From JAXDJH01 sp034663635 (GTDB lineage Bacteria > Actinomycetota > CADDZG01 > WHSQ01), in the NCBI GenBank assembly GCA_034663635.1, contig JAXDJH010000026.1, positions 62,001-126,000 on the forward strand: 64,000 nucleotides of DNA. The letters are read 5' to 3'. A program made the translations under genes and the position numbers. Below, in pieces: positions 43,943 through 52,263 of this stretch. The notes under the pieces were generated by a model. That model searched no databases. It had not been told where the DNA came from and saw nothing but the letters and a program-made list of their open reading frames with translations. The stretch's first letter is position 1; each line of letters begins with the position of its first letter.

Positions 43943-43973
43943 CCCGATGAGCACCTCTGGTGTGCTCGTAGGG
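43943..43973 (+). repeat. Imperfect hairpin repeat, copy 2
   Basis: CCCGATGAGCAC pairs with GTGCTCGTAGGG around a 7-base loop with one mismatch. It shares CGATGA(A/G)CACC and GTGCTCGT with copy 1, 59 bp upstream, and ends 16 bp before the tRNA-Lys -10. Confidence 0.6.
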
Positions 43974-43989
43974 CAATGAAAGGCCCCGT

Positions 43990-43995
43990 TACACT
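43990..43995 (+). promoter_or_regulatory. -10 element of tRNA-Lys
   Basis: TACACT lies 8 bp before the mature 5' end of tRNA-Lys, consistent with transcription starting at or just before it. Confidence 0.45.
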
Positions 43996-44003
43996 CCACC
44001 GGC

Positions 44004-44076
44004 GGGTCGCTAGCTCAATTGGCAGAGCAACGGACTCTTAATCCGTAGGTTCAGGGTTCGATTCCCTGGCGACCCA
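44004..44076 (+). tRNA. tRNA-Lys (anticodon CTT)
   Basis: A complete cloverleaf of 73 nt. The acceptor stem is GGGTCGC/GCGACCC (perfect), the D-arm GCTC/GAGC, the anticodon stem ACGGA/TCCGT with loop CTCTTAA, the T-arm CAGGG/CCCTG with TTCGATT, and the discriminator A. CCA is not encoded. A tyrosine integrase gene follows 113 bp later, so this is the likely attachment gene of the downstream island. Confidence 0.97.
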
Positions 44077-44138
44077 CTCCCATTTCCGCAGGTCACCCAC
44101 CAAATCCAAGTTTTTGTCGCATCGCGTGATTAACGTGA

Positions 44139-44157
44139 AGTCCGCAATAAGTCCGCA
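44139..44157 (+). repeat. Direct repeat AGTCCGCA, possible integrase arm sites
   Basis: Two copies of AGTCCGCA with an 11-bp period (44139-44146 and 44150-44157) lie between tRNA-Lys and the integrase start. Short direct repeats in this position are typical arm-type sites for tyrosine integrases; this is inference. Confidence 0.45.
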
Positions 44158-44189
44158 GGACGGCGGCGACATTTTCTGGGAGGCGGCGA

Positions 44190-45281
44190 ATGGCTCACGT
44201 GATCAAGGTCGAACGTGCGACGAAGGACGGCAAGAAGCGGCACGCGTGGAAGGTCCGTTACCGCGATCCTGATCGCGTCGAACGCGCGAAGACGTTCGAA
44301 AAGAAGGGTGACGCCGAGAAGTTCGCTTCGACGATCGAGACCGACATCCTGCGCGGTGACTACGTCGACCCTCGGGCCGGCAAGGTCGCGCTGGACACCT
44401 GGGCCGAGAAGTGGGCGGCCGGGCTCAGCGTGAAGCCCAAGACGAAGGCCGGCTACGAGTCGCTCCTTCGGAGCCGCATCCTCCCCACATTCGGCAAGCG
44501 GAGGCTCGCCCAGATCCGGCGCTCGGATATTCAGGAATGGATCGCCTCCATGCTCGCCGAGGGCCTCTCGGCGGGGCGCGTTCGCCAGGCGGTAATCGTC
44601 CTTCGCCTGATGCTCGATGCCGCCGTCGACGACCGGCTCATTGCCCGCAATCCGGCAGACCGCATCAAGCTGCCGAAGATTCCTCACAAGGAAGCGGAGT
44701 ACTTCGATCCGGAGGTCGCCGACCGCATCATCAATGCGGTACCTAACGGGTTCCGAGTGCTGTTCCGAGTACTCGCCATCCTTGGTCTCCGGTACGGAGA
44801 AGCCGTCGCGCTACGCCGTCGCCACGTCGACTTCTTGCGCCGTCGTCTGCGTGTCGAGGAGTCGTTAGCCGAGGTGAGCGGCCGGTTGATCTTCGGACCA
44901 ACGAAGTCCCACGCCGAGCGGGCGCTCCCAATCCCTCCATCCCTCATGACTGAGCTCGAACAGCACCTCGAGACAATCGACGCCGATCCGGAGACGCTGC
45001 TATTCACCGGCGAGAAGGGTGGCCCACTTCGTTACCGCTTCGCGTACATGGACATCTGGCGTCCGGTGCTTAAGGAGCTAGGGATGCCGACGGTAGGTAT
45101 GCACGCGCTCCGTCACTCGGCGGCAGCTCGCATGATCTCCGCCGGGGCGTCACCGAAGGCTGTTCAATCGATCATGGGCCACCGCTCCGCGGCGTTCACG
45201 CTGACCGTGTACGGCCACTTGTTTGACGAGGATCTCGACGATCTGGCACGGCGGCTTGACGGCGGGGCCCAAGCTGTTTGA
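44190..45281 (+). CDS. Tyrosine-type site-specific integrase
   Basis: The protein is 363 residues. The N-terminal AP2-like/arm-binding part (1-60) starts VIKVERATKDGKKRHAWKVRYRDP. A SAM-like core-binding domain (about 70-160) contains WAEKWAAGLSVKPKTKAGYESLL. The catalytic domain has the first Arg in LGLRYGEAVALRRRH, the HxxR-type box MHALRHSAAA, the third His in MGHRSAAF, and the nucleophile in LTVYGHL. All catalytic residues are present, so the enzyme appears functional. It lies 113 bp downstream of tRNA-Lys, its probable target. It converges with the ABC ATPase gene across 32 bp. Confidence 0.96.
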   Translation: MAHVIKVERATKDGKKRHAWKVRYRDPDRVERAKTFEKKGDAEKFASTIETDILRGDYVDPRAGKVALDTWAEKWAAGLSVKPKTKAGYESLLRSRILPTFGKRRLAQIRRSDIQEWIASMLAEGLSAGRVRQAVIVLRLMLDAAVDDRLIARNPADRIKLPKIPHKEAEYFDPEVADRIINAVPNGFRVLFRVLAILGLRYGEAVALRRRHVDFLRRRLRVEESLAEVSGRLIFGPTKSHAERALPIPPSLMTELEQHLETIDADPETLLFTGEKGGPLRYRFAYMDIWRPVLKELGMPTVGMHALRHSAAARMISAGASPKAVQSIMGHRSAAFTLTVYGHLFDEDLDDLARRLDGGAQAV

Positions 45282-45313
45282 AGACTCGGATGCTCTCAGA
45301 GCGCCGGATTCTT

Positions 45314-47248
45314 TTAAAGCCATTCCTGGGGAACTAGCTTGAGCCCGTTGCGCCATTCCTCAACGATGGACTCTTGGAACCATGGCTGATTCAAGTTCGC
45401 GTGATCAAGAACGATGACTTGGAAGTTTGGAGTCAGAAGCTCGCATACGTCATACATCAGTTTGAACATCTCGGTCACGGCTGTACGGTCAGCGTCGCTC
45501 AGGTCGTTGACATCATCCCTAGCGAGGACATCTGGTGGGTAGAAGGCTTGCGTAGGTTGATCGAGCACTAGGAAGTGCGGTACTGGCCGATTCTCAGTAA
45601 CGAAGAACTTGTGCAGGGCTAGATGAGCCACTAGGTGGTACCCGACCCAGTTTGCGGCGCTACCCATCTGATCCAAAGGAATCGTGCCCGACGGAGTATC
45701 CGCTACCACGTTCAAGCGAGAAATATCGATTCTGACAGGGGAACCTGAATACTCAAGCTTGAGTCGATCGGCCCACTCCCCCATATCTCGCCCAACAACA
45801 TTAAGGATGGATCGCACGTTCTCGCGCACCGTTTCGGGGTCCAAGATGCGCTCCAATTCGTTCATTCTTCGTTCCAAGCCGAGCAACGTCTCTTCTTGCA
45901 CGGTCAGCGGAAGGCTTCGGAATCGTTCCTCTTCTTCGAGAAAGTGGTTAATGCGGCCCCTGACGTATGACTGCGCGTTAATCCTCTCTCGAAGATCCGC
46001 CACCTCGCGCTCTCGATCAGCAATTGCTTCCAAAGCTCGCTGGTTGTCCGCGATTTCCTCTCTCAACGTCGTCGCCTTCTCCTCAAGCGCAACGAGAGTG
46101 CGGCTTAATCGTGGAGCATCTCTCTCCACTCCATCGAGATTTCGGGCGAGGGTCCTCAATGACTCCTGGATCTCAGCGACAGAGGGATTGTGGGGGGCGC
46201 TATTCCCACAAATTGGACACAGATCGTTGTCCACCTCATCGCTCGGCATTAGCTCAACGCTTCTCAGTCGAATGGTGTGGTTTCCAACCTCATCTTCATA
46301 GGCGTTGCCTTCTGATAGGAGCGACTTCACAAGCCCAGACTCCTCGCGAACGCGTCGGTACTCATCCGCGAGTTCTCTGCGCCTGTTTTCGATCTCGGAG
46401 AAGGCTCTCCCCGACGAAAGCGTGAGTTCCTCGAGCCCTGATCGTGAATCCAGCGCCGAGGACAACAGTGTGACTAGATGGTCGCCATCGGCATCGTCAG
46501 GTACATCGGAAATTAGTCCAACCTCTTCAGCTTCTCCAGCCAAAGCGAAGGCCTCTGAGCGGCCTCTTTCCTGACGATCTCGGGCTCGGTCTAGGGCGCG
46601 TCTCTCCAACTGCCACTCTCGCTTGACCCGGGACAGTTCAGATTGGGCTAGTACGTAGTCTCGAGTCACCGCCCCCAGGAGATAAGGCAAGGTGGCTTGA
46701 ATATGCGCTGGTATGAACTGCTCCTGCTGACGATGAAATAGAAGGGATCGATTGGCAATCTCGTCCTGGCGTTGAAGGCTGTAGAAGAGCGCGTGGCTGA
46801 AGTTCGCCTCAAGAGGAGGGCGAGTAGACGTTTCGGGTGGAATATCGATGTTCTCCTGGATTCCAGTCTGCGCGGTCAAGTAATCCTGTACGGCATCCGC
46901 GTTGGTGTTTGCTTGTAGCGCAACGAAGTCAGGAACTGGCACATCCGCGCCAACCAAGAGCATCATCGCTGACGTGGTCGATCGTCCGGCGTCTGGCTTA
47001 GGACGCCCCAGGAAAGCTTCGCTGCCACCGTCGAATTTGACTCTTAGTCCATACCAGCTCACCGAGTCTCTGATGACACCCTGCGGAACTCTGAAGTGTT
47101 CACCGCCTAGGCAGTACTTGATTGCCTCGATCAATGCCGACTTTCCGGCCTGGGATTCTCCCGTAATCACATTTAGTTTTCCCAGCTTGAACGAGAGTTC
47201 GCGTCTTTGCCCTTGCGGTCCATAAATAACAAACTGAGACAATTGCAC
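45314..47248 (-). CDS. ABC-3C system ATPase (DUF3732, SMC/RecF-like)
   Basis: This 644-residue ATPase begins with a strand and Walker A GESQAGKSALIEAI near residue 25. A long coiled coil (about 220-480) is interrupted by a zinc-hook motif, DLCPICGNSAPH (about 345). The C-terminal half holds an SMC-like Walker B, HFLVLDQPTQAFYPPD, and a switch VIVLDHANL. DQPxQxxFP is the DUF3732 signature; these ATPases are the core of ABC three-component conflict systems. The GTG at 47248 shares a base with the middle-component stop (TAGTG) and has GGGAG upstream, so it is preferred to starts up to 90 bp earlier. Base composition is lower in GC than the flanking genes. It probably gates the nuclease-like partner on sensing invading or damaged DNA. 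Confidence 0.88.
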   Translation of the reverse strand: MQLSQFVIYGPQGQRRELSFKLGKLNVITGESQAGKSALIEAIKYCLGGEHFRVPQGVIRDSVSWYGLRVKFDGGSEAFLGRPKPDAGRSTTSAMMLLVGADVPVPDFVALQANTNADAVQDYLTAQTGIQENIDIPPETSTRPPLEANFSHALFYSLQRQDEIANRSLLFHRQQEQFIPAHIQATLPYLLGAVTRDYVLAQSELSRVKREWQLERRALDRARDRQERGRSEAFALAGEAEEVGLISDVPDDADGDHLVTLLSSALDSRSGLEELTLSSGRAFSEIENRRRELADEYRRVREESGLVKSLLSEGNAYEDEVGNHTIRLRSVELMPSDEVDNDLCPICGNSAPHNPSVAEIQESLRTLARNLDGVERDAPRLSRTLVALEEKATTLREEIADNQRALEAIADREREVADLRERINAQSYVRGRINHFLEEEERFRSLPLTVQEETLLGLERRMNELERILDPETVRENVRSILNVVGRDMGEWADRLKLEYSGSPVRIDISRLNVVADTPSGTIPLDQMGSAANWVGYHLVAHLALHKFFVTENRPVPHFLVLDQPTQAFYPPDVLARDDVNDLSDADRTAVTEMFKLMYDVCELLTPNFQVIVLDHANLNQPWFQESIVEEWRNGLKLVPQEWL

Positions 47249-47736
47249 TACGGTCGCACTCCCCACATCGCTAGCACCGTTGGCACTGGACCCGACCGAG
47301 CAAACCATCTTCCTAAGAAGCGAGCTTTCTTCAAGCAATCATCAAAGTCGGTAGTGCTGGTGAATCGTCGTGTCTTCGGTTGCATCCCAGCCACCAAGGC
47401 TGCGGCTTCTATACGGAACAAATCAGCTTGCAGACCCCAAAAGAGCCCCTCGCGCACGTGCTCCTTGAGTCCGCGTACCCGAATGGCCAACATCTCGCGC
47501 TCCAACGCGTGTTGCGGGAGCCACGCGGCGAGGGATGTTGTAACGACTTGTGGGAGGTTGCGCCGCGACTCCGGTTGCAGAACAAGCGGAACAATGAGAA
47601 ACGCGTATGGAAAAGGTAGTCCGGTCCCAGCTTCCACTCGGAAACCATCTACTGCCCGCTCCAACAACAGGGCCATAAAGGGAGGGTTAAGGAGACCCTG
47701 TTCCTCTGTGGTTCGCTTCTCCCACACCACACTCAT
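47248..47736 (-). CDS. ABC-3C system middle component
   Basis: This 162-residue protein has the conserved opening EEQGLLNPPFMALLLERAVDGF and central PYAFLIVPLVLQPESRRNLP, both typical of three-component ABC system middle components. The rest is helical (SLAAWLPQHALEREMLAIRVRGLKEHVREG). No enzyme motif is present, and such components are thought to bridge the ATPase and the effector-bearing subunit. The ATG overlaps the upstream stop (ATGA) and its stop overlaps the ATPase start, so the three proteins are tightly coupled. Confidence 0.85.
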   Translation of the reverse strand: MSVVWEKRTTEEQGLLNPPFMALLLERAVDGFRVEAGTGLPFPYAFLIVPLVLQPESRRNLPQVVTTSLAAWLPQHALEREMLAIRVRGLKEHVREGLFWGLQADLFRIEAAALVAGMQPKTRRFTSTTDFDDCLKKARFLGRWFARSGPVPTVLAMWGVRP

Positions 47737-48914
47737 CCGGCGTCCTCGCTAAGCAATTCGCGGAGCCGTTCAATGAACTTGGGGTGCCAGCCGACCTTCA
47801 ATTCGTCCGAAAGCATGTGAAACGATCCACGGGGAACAAAGCGCTCCTGACACCGCGGCCTAATCCAAAGATTCTCGTTTTGAAGAGTCTGATAAAGGCT
47901 TCGACCAACCTCAACCAAGTCCGACTCTTCCTGAGTCGAACCATCGCCGATGAAAGCGAACTGATGCTCCCATTCATCGATGAGTCTTTGTTCATAAGTC
48001 CGCAGTTCGCTCGGCCAGACAAGCTGATCCTCCAACCATTTTGAACGCTGAAGGTAGGCCCTCTTGTAATCGCGTATCGCAAGTTCGAGCGTTGGTCGCG
48101 CAGCCGCTATTAGCTGGAGCTGATGTATGAACACACGGTCATCGTTTTCCAATTCCTCGATCGTGACATCGTCTACGCCGATATCAATGGGGAGATTGTC
48201 GCTGCGCAACAAATCGGCGAGGTATCTGATCTCGCTATCGACTTCCTCCGTCAATATTCGATCCCCGTCGGTGAGGAAGTGCTTGATCACGCGGTTATGC
48301 CACCACCCGATCAGGCGATCAACCAGGGCGTGGAGATAGCGAGGTGCAACTGCGAACCGCAGCTCCGGCACAAGAGACCCAGGGATGTCCACAATCGTCA
48401 TGGCGGAATCCATCACAACCACACGACCTAGCAAGGCTAGTCGCTGATCTGGCGATAGACCCAAGAATTTTTCATAACTGTCTTGATTCTGTACGTTCGT
48501 TGACACTTGGGCGGTTCGCTCCAGGATTCCAAGCGCGCGAGACACGTCGCGGTCGACCGCACGTAAAGACGCTGCCGCACTCTCTTCGGACGCAGCAGTT
48601 GTAGTGATTAAGCTGAGCGTGAGCACGTCAAAGCCAGCTATGTCGGAGCGCGATGCGTCAATCCAACCGCCAAGCGTTTTCCAGAGATCCACGCTCGCAT
48701 CACTGAGCGAGCCTCTGCTGTTGATGTGGTGTTTGGTTTGCAGTAGATCCTTTGGCCCGCCGTCATGCTCGAAAGTGATGTCATCAAAGACTTCCAGAGA
48801 GAGTCGGAGCGAGGGCTCTGAGCGACTGCGCTTGATGAACTCCAGCAGGGCAAATTCTGCCTGATAGAGATAACCAAGGGCGCTTTCAGCCGCGGTGTGA
48901 TCGCTATTCGGCAT
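47733..48914 (-). CDS. ABC-3C C-terminal component with nuclease-like N-terminus
   Basis: This 393-residue protein is the first gene of the operon. The N-terminal 65 residues, GYLYQAEFALLEFIKR ... LSLEVFDDITFEHDGG ... LLQTKHH, have the GYxYQ, E-x-x-DD and QxK spacing of restriction-endonuclease-fold effector domains found at the head of Cap4-like and related conflict proteins. The Glu, Asp and Gln-x-Lys would form the metal site. The remainder is helical and contains the ABC-3C-type C-terminal domain (EWEHQF, QNENLWIRPRCQERFVPRGSFHMLSDELKVGWHP). I infer a DNA-cleaving effector controlled by the ATPase. Low GC and island location indicate transfer. The ATG at 48914 heads the operon, within a 118-bp spacer that carries two small hairpins. 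Confidence 0.82.
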   Translation of the reverse strand: MPNSDHTAAESALGYLYQAEFALLEFIKRSRSEPSLRLSLEVFDDITFEHDGGPKDLLQTKHHINSRGSLSDASVDLWKTLGGWIDASRSDIAGFDVLTLSLITTTAASEESAAASLRAVDRDVSRALGILERTAQVSTNVQNQDSYEKFLGLSPDQRLALLGRVVVMDSAMTIVDIPGSLVPELRFAVAPRYLHALVDRLIGWWHNRVIKHFLTDGDRILTEEVDSEIRYLADLLRSDNLPIDIGVDDVTIEELENDDRVFIHQLQLIAAARPTLELAIRDYKRAYLQRSKWLEDQLVWPSELRTYEQRLIDEWEHQFAFIGDGSTQEESDLVEVGRSLYQTLQNENLWIRPRCQERFVPRGSFHMLSDELKVGWHPKFIERLRELLSEDAG

Positions 48915-49032
48915 TGTCTCCGCTCACGCCGGGAAGCTCCCGGACGGTCCCCCTTCCGTCAACGTCTTCGACAGTATCCAAAGTAATGATGGGGTACGAC
49001 AAGAAGCGCTATTGGTGCCGTCTATGGCAGTT

Positions 49033-52000
49033 CTAGAGCGTGAGCTCGAGGCCACGTTCAATGCCTACATCCTTGTCTCGGGATCGGCCATTGCGGCGGT
49101 TCTTTCCTTCGTCGATGTCACTCTCGATCTGATCCTTTTCGTGGCGCTGTTCTGCGTTGCGGGGCTCGCCGCCTAAGGCCCGGTTCCGGTCCTTGACCCC
49201 GTACTTCTCTCGGTAGTCCTCGATCCTCAGGACCGTCTGTCGCCACGCTTCTCTCTCGGACGGTCGTTCCGGAATCGCCCCGACGGTTTTCTCCAGGTAC
49301 TGCGGAAAGTCACTCTCTCGGTCGCGGAGCATCGCTCGGTTCCTGCGGCCCAACTCGTTCTCGATCTGCTGGACGCGGTTCACGAGAGGACTCTGCTGCT
49401 TCACCCAGTGCTCTCGATCCTTCTGCGCCCCAATGAGCTGCTTCTCCTCGTTCGCCATGTCACGGAGCTGCCGCGACAGGCGGTCCCCGACCTTGCCAGC
49501 GTCTTTGATGCGGTTTCGAAGCCGATCTACCTCAACCTTCCGTCGAGCCTTCGCGAGCGCGCCCATAGAGGCGAGTTGCCTCTCGGCGTCAGCAGCGATG
49601 CGGCGCTCACGGGCGGCGGCGGCTTGGATTTCTTTGGCGTCGTCGAGGATTCGCGACAGTTCTCGACTCTGGTCGCGCGGACCGGCGGTCAGTCGTTCAT
49701 AGAGCTGGTGTTGTTCCGCCTTGAGTGAAGCCGTATCGAGCTGACTGATGTGGCCGTTCGGATCGAAGGCCATCGATTTCGCTCTGCTCCGTTCGAGAGA
49801 ACGTACGAGTTGATCCACCTCATATGGGCATTCGACCGCTCCACCGACCTCATCGCGGCCGCAGCCGTCGCCCATCACCACATACAGACGGTTCTCCTCA
49901 CGGCCACGAGACATGGCTACGTAGCCCCACTCCCGATACAAGGAATCGTCGCCCAGAACGAACGCCCGGTCGGACGTCATGCCCTGCGCCTTGTGACCGG
50001 TGATCGCATACGCGTGGGTGACGTGGCCCGCTTCGAGATATTCGGTCGGCAGAGTAACCACACGGTCACCGTCAAGGCGGACCTCCAATCCACCGGCGGA
50101 GACATTGAGGTCCTCCACGACTCCCCGGCTGCCGTTGATGACGCCAAGTCCCCGGTCGTTGCGAAGGGTCATCACCTCGTCGCCGACGCTGAAGGACCTT
50201 CCGCGGAAGGTCAGTTCCTCGTCACCCAGAACGCCTTCTGCCTTGAGGATCGTCCGGGCCTTGTCATTGAGATCGGCGACGTCCGCCTTGCGTGCCGCGA
50301 TCATCACCGCATGACCTTCTTGCGATGCCTGCCACCAATCAGCTACGAGTGCGGAGCGGGTCTCGGCAGCATCACTGCCGACGACGAGACGGTCGCGTTC
50401 GCCGTAAACCTCGACGGCCTCAGCGGCACGACCTTCTCGAAGAAGCTCGAGCGCATCGCGCTCCCAAGAGTTGCTCTGGCGCCTCACCTCGGACAGCTCG
50501 ATCGCCGCGAGTTTCCCTTTCAAAGCTCTGAACGCGCCTCCGGCCGCGATCTCCGGGAGCTGCTTGTCGTCGCCGACGAGCACGACCTTGGCGCCGCAGT
50601 CCTCCGCATGGTTCAACAGTGCGTCGAGCTGCCGGGTACCGACCATCCCGGCTTCGTCCACCACGACGACCGAGTCCCTCTCCAACCCGGACGTGTTCCA
50701 ATCGTCGAGGTCCTTCATCAACGCGGCGATCGTGGAGCTTTCGATGCCGGAACCAGCTTCCAGCTCCTTGGCCGCCCGCGCCGACAGGGCACAGCCGATG
50801 ATCTTCACCCCCGACGACTCCCACACGTCTCGTGCCGCGTCGAGGGCGAACGTCTTGCCGGCGCCGGCCTTACCAACCACGATCTCGACGCCCCGCCCGC
50901 TGCAGGTCAAGTCCTGAACCATCCGTCGCTGCTCGCGAGACAAGGAGCGTCGACCAGCCAACGCATCTTTAAGAGCGGACTTGTCGGCGACCGCCGCCGA
51001 ATCGTCTTGCCGGCCGACCGCACGACGGATGAGGCGCTCTTCGAGTCGAAGCATCTCCTTGGTGGAGTAACGAGTGGCGTCGTTGACAGAAGGGACGAGC
51101 TGGCCGCTACCGAGCCTTAGCGATGTGGACGTGAGCAGGAAGTCAGACTTCGCGGCAGACAACCGAACCACGAGATCGGATTCGAGGAGCTTGTTCGCCT
51201 CCTTCTCGATCTGGGCGGCTGAAACTCCCGGGCCACGGCGCTCGCACAGAGCCTGGATCACTTCTCTGACCGTGAAGCTGCTGGCATCGCGGGTCAGACC
51301 TTCGGGGCCGAACAACTCGCCGGCGAGGACGGAGGAAAGGGGCCGATAGTTCGTCTGGGAGCGACCCAGAACTCGTTTCAGATCCTTACGAGTTAATCCG
51401 ACCCTCTCAGCTCTTTGTTCCCACTCCGGCTGCAGCCCCTCTGGCCGCACGCCGTGGTCCTTGGCACGACGGGTATCGAGTGTCGCCACCTGCGCGGCGC
51501 GAGCACTCTGTTCGCCACGCTGCTCCATGCGGATCTCGATCTCAGCGCGCCGCCGGGAGAACTCATCGATAGCGGCACGGGGTATGCCCTCGACCTCGGC
51601 CGTGCCGTTGCGGACCTGAGTCCATTCGACTCCGAGCCGCCGGGAAATCTCCTTGCGAAGCTGCGCTTGGTAGAGGTAGCCGGCGGTCTTGGCGTGGCTG
51701 TAGAGGAGACGGCCGTCAAGCGCGCTCCATTTGCCATCGTCACCATGGATCAGGTTGGCGACCAGGACGTGGGTGTGTAGTAGTGGGTCGCCGGCCCGGG
51801 AGGTGCGGTGACGGAACGCTGCCGCGACGAAGCCGGTCGAGTCGACCGGGATGACCCCGTCCGTTCCTCGCCGGCCCACGGCGGTGTGGCGCTCTAGGTA
51901 GTCGAGGGCGAGCAGGACCGCTGAGTCGTGGGCGTTGATGATCTCGTTGGAGGCCTCCTTAGGCCCCAGGGCGTGGACCAGCGAGACCGACTTTGGGGCT

Positions 52001-52263
52001 CGGAAGGTGAGATCGAAGCCCGGCATCCGAGCCTTGTGTTGGCGATGGCTCACGGCTTCGCCGGTCGCCGGGTGGCGGCCCTCGAGGACCGGCGTAAGTT
52101 CCCGCTCCCGGACGTGACCTTCGAGCCCAAGATCGGCGGCGCCACCGCCCAGCCAGTAGCCGGGGGCCTCACCTGCGCCGAGGTAGTAGTCCTCGACCCC
52201 GCGGGCCACCGAGTTCAGGTAATAGTCCTGCTGCCCTCTGGCCAGTTTCCCGATGTTGAGCAC
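49033..52263 (-). CDS. MobF-family conjugative relaxase-helicase (TraA/TrwC-like)
   Basis: This 1076-residue protein has an N-terminal relaxase domain (about 1-300). The tyrosine pairs DYYLNS and DYYLGAG lie near residues 14 and 26, APKSVSLVHALG follows, and the three-His metal site is in FRHRTSRAGDPLLHTHVLVAN (first His near 153). A RecD/TraI-like helicase follows: Walker A VVGKAGAGKTFALD (about 460), Walker B VVVVDEAGMVG (about 530), LVGDDKQLPEIAAGG, and late AITGHKAQGMT and YVAMSRGREENRLYV. A coiled-coil C-terminal third ends in charged residues. It nicks an origin of transfer and unwinds DNA for conjugation. The start is GTG. No coupling protein or secretion genes are visible. Confidence 0.95.
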   Translation of the reverse strand: MLNIGKLARGQQDYYLNSVARGVEDYYLGAGEAPGYWLGGGAADLGLEGHVRERELTPVLEGRHPATGEAVSHRQHKARMPGFDLTFRAPKSVSLVHALGPKEASNEIINAHDSAVLLALDYLERHTAVGRRGTDGVIPVDSTGFVAAAFRHRTSRAGDPLLHTHVLVANLIHGDDGKWSALDGRLLYSHAKTAGYLYQAQLRKEISRRLGVEWTQVRNGTAEVEGIPRAAIDEFSRRRAEIEIRMEQRGEQSARAAQVATLDTRRAKDHGVRPEGLQPEWEQRAERVGLTRKDLKRVLGRSQTNYRPLSSVLAGELFGPEGLTRDASSFTVREVIQALCERRGPGVSAAQIEKEANKLLESDLVVRLSAAKSDFLLTSTSLRLGSGQLVPSVNDATRYSTKEMLRLEERLIRRAVGRQDDSAAVADKSALKDALAGRRSLSREQRRMVQDLTCSGRGVEIVVGKAGAGKTFALDAARDVWESSGVKIIGCALSARAAKELEAGSGIESSTIAALMKDLDDWNTSGLERDSVVVVDEAGMVGTRQLDALLNHAEDCGAKVVLVGDDKQLPEIAAGGAFRALKGKLAAIELSEVRRQSNSWERDALELLREGRAAEAVEVYGERDRLVVGSDAAETRSALVADWWQASQEGHAVMIAARKADVADLNDKARTILKAEGVLGDEELTFRGRSFSVGDEVMTLRNDRGLGVINGSRGVVEDLNVSAGGLEVRLDGDRVVTLPTEYLEAGHVTHAYAITGHKAQGMTSDRAFVLGDDSLYREWGYVAMSRGREENRLYVVMGDGCGRDEVGGAVECPYEVDQLVRSLERSRAKSMAFDPNGHISQLDTASLKAEQHQLYERLTAGPRDQSRELSRILDDAKEIQAAAARERRIAADAERQLASMGALAKARRKVEVDRLRNRIKDAGKVGDRLSRQLRDMANEEKQLIGAQKDREHWVKQQSPLVNRVQQIENELGRRNRAMLRDRESDFPQYLEKTVGAIPERPSEREAWRQTVLRIEDYREKYGVKDRNRALGGEPRNAEQRHEKDQIESDIDEGKNRRNGRSRDKDVGIERGLELTL

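Noticed and set aside
49750..51120. 456-residue plus-strand frame antisense to the relaxase
   Set aside because: No motifs; antisense to the conserved helicase motifs of the MobF gene.
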